A stretch of DNA of 64,000 nt, from contig NC_030384.2 in the NCBI RefSeq assembly GCF_001625215.2, forward strand, positions 45,294,390 to 45,358,389, written 5' to 3'. The DNA comes from Daucus carota subsp. sativus (lineage: Eukaryota; Streptophyta; Magnoliopsida; Apiales; Apiaceae). Each line of letters opens with the position of its first letter. The stretch's first letter is position 1. The translations under genes were made by a program, and so were the position numbers. The notes under the pieces are model-generated. The model did no database searches. It was given only the letters and a program-made list of their open reading frames with translations, and was not told the origin of the DNA. Shown one piece after another: positions 1 through 10,196 of the stretch.

Positions 1-259
1 GGTGCAAAAAATCTGTTCTGTTGAATGAGTCTTGATGTGTCCACTTTGTTTAATTTGGCTGGCTGGTTTGCATCAAGCAGCAGAAGCATCATCGATGTTC
101 TAATTATGCTCTGGATATCATACACAACTTGTTTAGACTTGTTGCTTGAGCCCCTGGCATATGCAGATCAATTATGTTCAAACTTGAATTATATTAATTA
201 TCTAGAGTATGCGCATCAATTTTTCTCGTTCGTATATTATTTTTCATTTTTATATACAT

Positions 260-430
260 CGGTTTTATAACCGAAACCGAGCCGATTACAACCGAACCGA
301 AGTTTTTAAACTGAAACCGAAACCGAATCCGAACCGGTAGTTGCGGTTTTCGATTTTAAAAACCGAAGATATATGGTTGCGGTTCCGGTTTTACCCCGAA
401 ACTGAGCCCAACCGGCCACGCTCTCCCCTA
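260..430. repeat. CCGAACCG-rich hAT-like MITE, right end
   Basis: The block is rich in CCGAAACCG/CGGTTTT words on both strands and ends in GCTCTCCCCTA. The same composition and the same terminus occur in the complete element at 56462-57208, so this is the right part of a related copy. No matching left terminus (TAGGGGTGAGCA) is visible before it in the window, so the copy is truncated, or its left end is diverged or lies outside the window. It ends about 65 bp upstream of the methyltransferase start codon. Confidence 0.6.
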
Positions 431-495
431 GTTTAGCGCGAGGGTTTAAGTTCATCGCCGCACAAAAATCAGATCCCGAGGCCGAGAAATCACAA

Positions 496-2999
496 ATGGA
501 TACAGAGAAAACAAACCCTAACACTCTCCAAGTAGAAGAAGACGATGACCCTCCAATGTTAAGCCCTCAAGCAATTGAAGCACTCAGAGAGCTACTCGCG
601 GAGCAGAATCGCACAATCGACACTGATTCCGGTGCCACCGCCGTCTCCGGTGGAGACGTGGCGTTGGTGACGGAGGATTGGCGGCTCAGCCAGTTCTGGT
701 ACGACCGCGAAACTGCCGAGACCGTTGCGAAAGAAGTCCACGCTCTTTGCTCGTCTATTGATTCGCCTTCTGTGGCGTGTCTTGCTTGTCCTACTTTATA
801 TGTTTACCTCAAGGTCTTTACTTGCTCATAAACTTATCTGTATCTGTTTGCGTAAATATATCGTGTTTCGGTTATTTTTTATGCTAGATGCTTGTGTTTG
901 GTTGTGTAATTTGTGTAAATTAGTTTTTGTGGAGATTTTAATTTAGAATTCAGAGCAATTGTTTTCATTTTGTTGCTTAGTTAAAAATATAAGTATAGAA
1001 ACGAGATGAAGAATATAGAAATTGAGAGCTGTTGATTTGCTGTGTTATGTATCACGATTCATAACTATTTTTATTTTTTATTTTTGGGGGTGTTGATTTG
1101 ATGAAATCATTTTTTGTACTGTATTTATGTGTATGGAAGGTATGGCGTTGACAAAATGTCAACTCAGACTTTATTATATCACTTTAGGTTGTTAGGTGAA
1201 GAAGAGTAGAACACTATTGTGTTGCACTAAGGGTGTGTTCACTTGGATGGAATGGAATGAGGGGAGAATGGAATGAAAAATTATATAGAAATTTTATGGA
1301 GAAAGAAGAAAGTATGAGCTAATAGTGACTAAATATGAATGAGTTCAATTTTTTTGTGATAAAGATTGTAAAGAAATATGATGTAGAGATGGAATGAGCA
1401 TTCCTTTCAAAACATGTGGGATAGAATTCTAGTTAAAATAGAAGGAATGGAATGATTGAAGGAATGAAAATTGTATACATTTTCTTTGATCAATACTATT
1501 TTTGAATACAAAATTCATTCCATTCTCCCTCCATTCCATTCACTCCAAGTGAACACAACCTAAGAGGTGGTAAGATTTTGTGGTATCTGAATTGGTGAAG
1601 GTTGCAGAGACATCAATTCCTTCTGCCGGTTGCTATTTTGCCCTCTATTCTTTTTTGGGTAAAGCTCGATATGTTTCTAACTTTGCTTGTGCTTTGTCAA
1701 AATGTGTTTTGTGTATCGTGTGCCTTGAACTATATGTGTGGTGACTGTCTAGTTGTTATACTTCTACACTTGTTCATTTCTTTATTATGTGCATCCATGG
1801 ACTTAGTGTGTTTCTGGTTACTTACAGAAACTTCATCCTAATATACCCGTGCAACTTCTAGAGTATGACAAACGTTTTGAGAAGTATGGAAGCGAGTTCA
1901 CCTTTTATGACTACAATGAACCAGAAGAGCTCCCATCTTCACTGAAGCATGCATGTCAAATTGTGGTTGCAGATCCTCCTTACCTGGTGAGAAAAATAGT
2001 GACAATATCAGATCCCTTAAGATCGCGTAAACTCTCATGATTGCGTTTACCCTTTATTTTTGAATGCATGCAAAATAGATTGATGGATGCAGTTGAACCT
2101 GCTAATAATGCATGTATGGATTAAATTATCAATTTTACTATCAGGCATTGACGTTTGCACATCTTAGATTGGTCTAGGGGCTCCCTTTATTACAGGGCTG
2201 TACGTTATTTGTTGCGGTGTAAAGTGTACGGTAGTTGGAAGGATGTGGTAAATTAATTTAGGGTGTGCAAATCTTAGCTCCCTATAGTTATTCTCATCAT
2301 ATAGATGTCAGTTTAGACTGTTAACTAACAATAGGGGTAGTTCTTTGGTAACATACTAATATTTATACCTTGACATGTATTTTACATCAAATCATGTTGT
2401 GATTGATGTAGTTACTATATAATTCTTATTACTTCAGAGCAAAGAATGCCTGGACAAGGTTGCTCAGACAATAGCTTTTCTTGCGCACCCTGGAGACTTT
2501 CACCTTCTGCTTCTCACTGGTAAATCTTTTCTCTGTCACCATAGAAATTTATGTACAGTGTGTTAAAAGCTTTTTGGAGAAAATGCATTTTCCACACTAG
2601 ATCTTGCAGAGTACAAAACATGCTGCACTACTACCAAATTTGTGAATGATTATCTAATTTTGAATTTCGTAAACTATCTAAACAATAATTTACATACACA
2701 AATTGTAGATCAACGAGGAATCTTAATTATTATATGTGAACTGATAAAATTTGGAAATCATATCTTTTCCTTATTAGTTTAATATTGATATGTTTTGGGG
2801 GGTGTATAAAATTTAGTTGCTAAAGAATCTAATATTGTATTGTACAGGTCAGGTGCAAAAGGACAGGGCAGCTGAACTCTTGGGCTTGCGCCCTTGCCAA
2901 TTTCGGCCTCAGCACTCCAGCAAACTTGGTAATGAGTTTAGGCTGTTCACAAATTATGACCCTGGTATGAGGTTAGGAGGATGGGAAGAAGAACAGTAG
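496..2999 (+). CDS. eEF1A lysine methyltransferase (EEF1AKMT1/Efm5/N6AMT2-like)
   Basis: Four exons join in frame: 496-813, 1828-1986, 2438-2519, 2848-2999, giving 236 aa. Every junction is GT-AG. The protein is an S-adenosylmethionine-dependent class I methyltransferase of the family that methylates a lysine of translation elongation factor eEF1A (yeast Efm5, human EEF1AKMT1, earlier called N6AMT2). The visible family signatures are the WYDRETAETVAKEV block (about residues 75-90), the CLACPTLYVYLK strand, the catalytic-type motif DPPYL at residues 155-159, and the C-terminal segment SSKLGNEFRLFTNYDPG. The motif resembles DNA N6-adenine methylases, which explains the older name. The ATG at 496 opens the frame and the N-terminus is acidic and low in conservation, as usual for this family. 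Intron 1 (1.0 kb) carries a Tourist-like MITE. Substrate is inferred from family only. Confidence 0.93.
1231..1560. mobile_element. Tourist-like (PIF/Harbinger) MITE in intron 1
   Basis: A 330-bp element starts GGGTGTGTTCACTTGGA and ends with its near-perfect inverse, TCCAAGTGAACACAACC. It is flanked by the direct repeat TAA (1228-1230 and 1561-1563), the three-base target duplication of PIF/Harbinger elements. Inner parts of the arms (GGAATGGAATG / CATTCCATTC) also pair. There is no coding capacity. Confidence 0.85.
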
Positions 3000-3898
3000 G
3001 TGGCTGTGTGCATATGTTCCAGTATCAACAGCCATGAGCCAGCTCAAAAAGTTCTATGCAGAGCAAGATCTGTTATCTGTTAGACTAGTTCGTGTGGCGT
3101 CACAGCATTTCTGTGGCTTTTTCTATCAAACCTTCCTTGTAACCCCCACCCCCGACCCCGGAGAGAAAAGAAAAAGAAGAGTATTTACTCCTGTTGTGAC
3201 GGTGTATACGGATCGGTTTATGCTACAGTATCCTGATTCCCGTGAGTTGCAATATGACATCTCTTAATTCCAAAAGTTGAACTCGGAATGCTGCCATCTT
3301 TTTCTTTTTGATATTCTTTTTACCAGATTTATTTTATGCATCAATAATATTGACAAGTGCATATAGCAGACGATCAAGGATGTATAATTGCATTATAAAT
3401 TCAATGAATTGAACTGGAAGAGTTCCTTATTTGGCAGAATGAGCATTTAAAAGAATGCAAGATAAATTTTGCAATAAAACTATAAACGTTGTAAAACCAA
3501 TACATTCTTTTAAAATATTAGAAGACCTATTAAATAAACAAGAGTTTTTCCTTACAAAAAAAAATAAACAAGAGTTTTTTGGTTACTTAAACAAGACATC
3601 ATCACTTCTACACCATCTTCTCGTTTCGATAGATTCACGTGACTTGGGCCGTTTCGAGGTTGCACGCATCAAGCCCAAAACTAGTGAATCAGTTTTCGGG
3701 GTTACCGGGTTAGAAATAAGTCAGGTTCGTGATTAACAAAACACCCGGTTCGACCCGGTTGAGTCTGAATTTGGACGAAGAGCCAGAGAAATCTTGTACC
3801 AACCGGAAAGTGATGAGAGCAGTTCATATAGAGACTAATTAGTAATTCCAGTGGGGATTCGTAAATACAACTCACTGCAAATACACTTAACGTACAAA
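3000..3898. other. Intergenic: methyltransferase 3' UTR and RBL15 5' region
   Basis: About 900 bp between the methyltransferase stop and the RBL15 ATG, both on the + strand. The first few hundred bases are probably the 3' UTR. A short duplicated word (AATAAACAAGAGTTTTT) occurs at about 3533-3580. I see no convincing gene; the small open frames here lack recognisable protein features. Confidence 0.5.
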
Positions 3899-6800
3899 AT
3901 GAGATCAAACATCGTCACTGAGGTAAGCCTTTGCGCTCTCCCTCCCTCCCTCCTTCTCTCTCCCCCTCTCTCCCTCTCTCCTTCTCTATCTTTATTATTA
4001 ATTTGGATGAACAATTGTGTCTATGTTTGCACTTGTTTTCATTATACGGAGCTATAAGTATGTCTTACTTTCTGAATTGCTGCCTTGCAACTGTTTGATC
4101 AAGTTTATGCTTACTGCTTAGCATGGTCGTTGTGTTTGCAACTCATTTTTTGTGATTTTTGGGACTCAAAAACCCTAATTCTTAGCTTGATTAGATTATC
4201 ATTATTTAAAGTTAAGGGGATGAGGCTTACCGTAAATTCTAGTTTTACAATGAATAATATGATAATGCCTATGTTTTAACTTAATTTCACGTTTCGGACT
4301 TAATTTTAGCTGATATTGGTGCTCTGTATAATCTAGATCCTTGCAGTATTTCTGTACCCTAATATTATGCTACTACGTAAGTTTCAGTCAGATCTGCTTC
4401 ATTGATAAGGGAGAACACAAGTTTTCATGAAAGAAGTGTTTCCGTTTCTTTTTGGCATGCTGCATATGTTCTAGTAAAGTAGATATTAAGTAGAAGGGGG
4501 AGGGGGAAGTGAGGTTTAGAATCCGTCTCCTTATGTCATAGGGGAGGGGAACGAGTCTTGCCAACTGTGGGCTTACCACTAGGCTATCAAAAGATACTCA
4601 AAGAAGAAAATTTGTATTTCTGCTGTTAGGTGTATATACTTTTGGGCATTGTTTGCTTTGACGTAGTAGCTGTAACTAAGAATAGCTGCATACATCTGAA
4701 CTTTTATTGAATAAAATGATTTTATGAGTTATCACTTCCGGCATACTAATGTTACCCACCCTCCCACATATGTATAATTAGATTGCTAATGTTAATAAGT
4801 AAAATGAAATATTTCATAATAGGGAAGTTTACAAATGAAATATGAATTTTTACTGTCAGATCGACAATAATTTAGTCGACTAATTTCCAGGTAAATAATT
4901 CTAAATTTGCTGCTTGTACTTAAATGTAAATTCCTTAAATGGAGAATTGTGGGTTTTGTAGTTGAAACTGCTGATTTGAATTGGTGCAAATCAGTAAGCA
5001 CAAGTTGAGTACAAATCACCACTTAAAAGTCACAAAAATTACTTGTAATCTGCATCAAAATTACCAGTTTTAACTATTCAAATTATCAATTTTAGTTATC
5101 AGTTTGAAGTTGGTTCTTGCTAGAGCAACTCTTTCACTACACACACACACACACATATAATCATTATGTATTATATATATATAGCATCTGATTCTGACCC
5201 ATTGAAACTCCAAGTCGAACATGTTTGCCTGTTTGTTATTTGAATGCGAGGCACCAAATCTTTTTATGTCATTATTCAGAGTTTGGTGACGATGGGCATA
5301 ATAGCAAACTGTCATTATTGTTTAAGGTGTTCAGTATAGTCTTTATATCCTCTTTCGTGTTGATTTTACTCTAATGTTTGCATAGGCTGGATTGCCTACT
5401 AGGATAGGGCAATGGTGGGAAGGCATCCCATTCCTTACTTCTGTAGTGATTATTGTATGTGGGGCTATATACGTGCTATGTCTTTTTGCTGGATACGACT
5501 CTTTCCAGGAAGTATGCTTTTTACCTGTCGCTGTTATATCAAGGTTTCAAGGTGTGTACCTTGTTTCAAATGGATAGATTCTGTTTATGGTGATTACTTG
5601 GATTCTGTTTTCTTGTCATGTGAACTAGAAATCTACTAATTTAGTCAGTGAATTGTCGCTCTTTCTGTTATTGTAGTTTACAGGATTTACAGTTCTGTAA
5701 TATTTCATGGGTCGCTACTGCATGTGTTATTCAACATGTTGGCATTTGTTCCACTTGGTTCTGAGCTGGAGAGGATCATGGGATCTATCCGCTTGTCGTA
5801 CATCACAATTCTGTTGGCCACAAGCAACGCTCTATTAAATCTTCTTATTGCCGCTTTGTTAGCACATAACCCTTTTTACCCTTTTCCAATTTTCATGGAT
5901 GAGTGTGCCATTGGTTTCTCAGGAATACTGTTTTCTATGATTGTTATAGAAACAAGTCTAAGTGGAGCTCAACATAGAAGGTATATACACTTCTCTTTTG
6001 GAGTTTGTAATATTCATACGAGGGATATCTATATCCTGAATTTGACGGGGTTATTTTGTTTTTGCAGTGTATTTGGACTATTTAACGTGCCTGCTCAATG
6101 GTACATGTAGTGACTTATAGTGTTACTTTATTACGCTCTGCCTTCCATCCTCTAATTCTTTACTTTGTGCTATTTCTTAGGTATGCATGGATCTTATTAG
6201 TTGTCCTCCAGCTTGTTATGTCCAACGTGTCATTACTGGGGCATTTATGCGGCATTTTGTCTGGATTTGCATGTATGCTATTGTGACCACTTTTAACCTC
6301 CCATCCCCACTCCAAAAAAAAAAAAAAAAAACACTTAAATCTTTAGTCGTAAGGGTTGAATGTTTTCACAACAATTATTCTCTTGTGGCAGATACTTACG
6401 GCTTGTTCAACTTTCTTGTGCCGGGACCATCCTTCTATTCATCAATTGAATCCTCGACATGGCTTGTGAGTACTTCCAGCATGTTGCTTCTTATAATATT
6501 TTATTGTAATATTGTATAATTTTAAGGAAGATTTTAATCGAGATACTCCCCCATGAATATATACTGCAGTTCTTTCAATAACGAGACTACAAACTAGTAT
6601 CATATATTTCTTTCCTTACATTGTGTCAAATGATTCACACACAATCTACATCTCAACCTTCTTTTTGGTCTGAACATTTCCACTTCTTTATGGCTATAGT
6701 TCTTAAAAATGCTAATTTTTAATTCCCGATGCCATATTTGTTTTTATTTTTTGTACAGTCAACCTGTGTAAGGAGACCAAAATATATAATGTGCACTGGT

Positions 6801-8270
6801 GGAAACCCTTCAGGATATCTTCCCACATATACGAATCAAAATGTGTCTAGGTATTCGCGTATGTTTAAATTGTTTTCTTGTGTTTATGTGTTTAAAATCA
6901 AAGACAACCTGATATTTGTTTTTTGTTTTGCTTTTGAATTCTATTAGTGGATTGCTCTCTGGAAATATATGGAGGAACCTCTCTTCATGGATGCCACAAA
7001 GAGGGACTTCCGCTCAGGTATCAAGCAAACTTCTCCAAAAAGCCATTGGTACATTAGATGATATATGTGCACACCAGATTATTTTGAGATTATGTTTTAT
7101 TGCCTCTTTCTTATGAATCCCAAGTTATGAAAGAGAGTTTCACTCTTACAATTTCTTAATTTTAACTATCATGTGCAGTCAGCAGATGATAGCAGGTTCC
7201 CTGGGACGGGCAGAACTCTTGCTTCTGGACGGAATACCAATGCTTCTACTGTAAACTCTGACTTGGGCTTACAAGCTAAACTCTTGGATAGTAGCAGCAG
7301 TCCAAACGATTTATTAAACACAGCAGTTGGAGCTCCACAGCCAATACTTGATGGAAGGTAACTTCAGATAGTTGTTTCCTTTATAATTGTGTTGATGAGT
7401 TCCCTTAGGGGTACTCTTGATACCCTAGCTATAGTTTATTCTCCTGCTTGAGGAGAATATCATTGCTGCGATTTTATTTTGTTTGTTTTCCCTCTTTTAA
7501 ATGGAAATAAATCAGTGGAAGCATGTAATAACAATCTACAGAAAATGAAAGATGCAGTTTCTTTCTTTTCGGGAGAGTAGAGATGTACAACTCTAATGTT
7601 GAGTTGGCTCAAGATCAAATAACTGCTTCATAGACTTCTCAGTAATTTCTTGTAAATTAGTAGTAATTCAAATTAGTTAGCACCATTATTTCAAATTACA
7701 GACAAATGGAATTATTTTTGCTTGATCATATTCATAACAAATTGGTTATGTGCATGTATTTGTGCCTAAAAGTTAGTCCTTATCTTATAGGAGGCCAGTG
7801 GTAGAGAATGGTGCCACCGCAGCAGCTACAGGACTTCAAGGCCATCAGGTTGAGAAGGGTTGAGCAGCTTCATTTAAATTATAGTTATCTGGTGTTTGTC
7901 ATATCTTAGGTACTTGTATTGTTTTTTCAGGTTCCAGTTGTGTCTGATGAAGAAATTAATAAACTTGTCGCAATGGGATTTGAAAGGGTACATATAAGGA
8001 TTAGTATTTGATTCTCACTAAATCTACTTCCAATCTTTGATTCTTGGTTTATCTTTCGTTATCGCATTTGATTTAGTCTTGTACTATTTTAAAAGTTTAG
8101 CCTTTTTGGGAGCAGACACAGGTTGAAGTTGCACTGGCAGCTGCTGATGGAGATCTAAATGTAGCTGTTGAAATTCTCATGAGCCAAGAGGTGTGCATTT
8201 AAGACCTGTAATTTTCTAATGATCATGTGTTTTTATGACTTGGTGATTTTATTTGACTAAGCAGGGGTAA
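3899..8270 (+). CDS. RBL15: Rhomboid-like protease with C-terminal UBA domain (RBL15-like)
   Basis: Thirteen exons join in frame to 409 aa: 3899-3922, 5386-5551, 5677-5980, 6068-6100, 6181-6272, 6392-6465, 6759-6850, 6948-7017, 7179-7357, 7791-7848, 7931-7987, 8116-8190, 8265-8270. Rhomboids are intramembrane serine proteases. The Ser-His dyad is visible: S145 in GFSG and H197 in LLGHLCG. The conserved HGSLLHVLFNM segment lies at residues 74-84. Six or so hydrophobic segments occupy residues 20-230. A long Ser/Thr/Pro-rich linker follows, then a UBA domain at about 368-408 (EEINKLVAMGF ... AVEILMSQE). This layout and length match Arabidopsis RBL15 (At3g58460, 403 aa). The last coding exon is tiny, one Gly codon plus TAA. 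Start choice: the ATG at 3899 gives MRSNIVTEAGLPTR, as in the family. The cleaved substrates are not known to me. Confidence 0.95.
3939..3992. repeat. CT/CCCT-rich microsatellite, start of RBL15 intron 1
   Basis: A pyrimidine run of CTCCCT and TCTCTC units starts 16 bp after the exon 1 donor. It is non-coding. Confidence 0.8.
4490..4595 (-). repeat. Possible tRNA-derived SINE fragment in RBL15 intron 1
   Basis: On the minus strand, TAGCCTAGTGGTAAG resembles an RNA polymerase III A box. About 65 bases further, GGATTCTAAACCTC is a weak match to a B box. This layout is typical of plant tRNA-derived SINEs. No poly(A)/T tail or target duplication was confirmed, so the call is tentative. It is not a functional tRNA: no cloverleaf can be drawn. 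Confidence 0.3.
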
Positions 8271-8800
8271 ATGGCAGCAGAGGAAGCATATTCACTAATA
8301 TTCAAGAGGGCCTCCTTCAAATTTAAACCTTTCTTCATTTTGGTCTTGGTTCGCTGCTATCAAATTCTATATCAGGAACCTTTTTGTTCATAGTGCTGTT
8401 CAATCTGCACAGCTCTAACAGTCACTTGACATTTCTCTATGTACTTCTATCCTTTTCTTGTTATGGGTCAGTCTATGTGTGTGCAGGATGTATAGCAAAT
8501 GTAATGCACAATTATGAGAAAGTTCAAACAAGCAGTTAGAAATTTGACAAATTCTCCGACCAACCGGCCAAATCTTTCCTTGCTAATTTGTCTGCCTTCC
8601 CCCTTCCTTGAAGGGAACAGACATATTTGAGATAATCTGCATCCATTGCACTTGTAAAATGTTTTTTTTAGCTAGTTCATTTTTTGCTCCTCTCTCTTTG
8701 CTAGCAGAACTTTTCCACGGTAACTTGTTAACTCAATGTTTTGTTTATGTCTAGTGGTGTTGTATATAGATTGTAAAATAGATAAAATAATCAGAAGCAA

Positions 8801-8900
8801 TTCATATTAATGTATCATCATTGTCCGCCAATTTAAATAATTGAGCTCAATTTATATTAATGTATCATTATTGTCCGTCATTTTAAATAATTAAGCTCTT
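8801..8900. repeat. Two tandem 50-bp units
   Basis: Units at 8801-8850 and 8851-8900 share ATATTAATGTATCAT, ATTGTCCG and TTTAAATAATT in the same order and differ at a handful of positions. This is an older local duplication. Confidence 0.85.
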
Positions 8901-9694
8901 TAGTGTGTGTATGTCTAACAGCATACGTGCATATTTAAAATTTTGAAAAAGAAATGACGAAACATATTGTAATGTCAAACACTCTTTGAATATTGTTTGC
9001 TCGGGAACTTTACTACATACTATAGATAAAAAATATATTGAAAAATTCTAACTTCAGTGGTAGATTTTTCTTTTCTATAAATATAATTACTCGAACCTAT
9101 ACATAGATATGTAATGAATCTGCAAGAAAATTTTATGTAATGAATTTGCAAAAAAAAATTATATTATTTATTATCATGTTAAATTGATATATTTTATTTA
9201 TAATAAATAATAATATTAATAACATGATAAATTTTTATTTCAAGAAAAATATTATTTTTAACATATAATTAACTAATATAATCAATATAATACCGATTCA
9301 ACAAATTTTACATAATTCGTACAGTTTAATTTAGTCAAATTTAAGTTTGACTTTCGATATATAAACATAAATATGACTTCTTTTTTGAAATTTAGTTTCC
9401 CAGAAATTATATTTAATCATTTTAAAAATTAACTAATAAGTATATTTATGAAATCTTAAATAATATTGTACATATAAATAATTTTTTTTAGGAGATTACT
9501 TTAGCTCATGAAAAAGTAATACCTGAATCCACCAATAATATATATACATATATTGATTTTATTTTTTAAATTTATCTAAATTAAACAAACATGAGAGTTC
9601 TACCTTTACTAATCGAATAAAGGATGAGATGAAAACTTCATTTATTCTCAAAAAACATACATTACATCTTGAGATTATTATTAGTCACTATACA

Positions 9695-9768
9695 TTTATT
9701 TGTTTAGCAAATTGATACAAATATAATGCAAATTATTTGTTTAGCAAATTGATACAAATATAATGCAA
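9695..9768. repeat. Two tandem 37-bp units
   Basis: Units at 9695-9731 and 9732-9768 both read TATTTGTTTAGCAAATTG followed by ATACAAATATAATGCAA. They are nearly identical, so the duplication is recent. Confidence 0.85.
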
Positions 9769-10196
9769 TATATTATAGTTAAAAAAAAAATTGAATTTCA
9801 ATTTACGGACTTACCGGGTACACTTTATGTTTTTTGGCCAAGATGAATACAGTTTGGGCCAGACCATTTTTAGTCTGCCACTCTGCGGCTAGGTCAATTA
9901 TACAAACTTCGACTGCAAGAGCAACACAATTGCCAAACACAAACAACACTATCAGCACGGTCAGTATGTATTCAAATTAAGCTATGACATTCTAAGGTTC
10001 ATCGATTAATCTACAATACAAACATAGAAGCTACTTGCTGTTTGATTTAATAATTTATGTTTGATTTGTGTTAAATTGTTATATGATAATGTTTGGGTCT
10101 ACAACTAAACTGTTATGTTAGGGTTTTGCAGCTTTTGATATTTGAAAATAAAGGGGAGTGAATAACAAGGGTGTAGAAGAGAGAGAGGGATTGAAA

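Larger units (their letters stand above)
8271..10196. other. AT-rich intergenic region
   Basis: About 1.9 kb between RBL15 and the S17 gene. It holds the RBL15 3' UTR, then very AT-rich DNA (about 8760-9830), then the S17 promoter and leader. Apart from the two short tandem duplications listed separately I see no gene. Confidence 0.6.

Noticed and set aside
1-240. Possible 3' end of an upstream gene at the left edge
   Set aside because: Text such as LFNLAGWF is open in one frame, but there is no family match and no splice logic; it may be 3' UTR or repeat.
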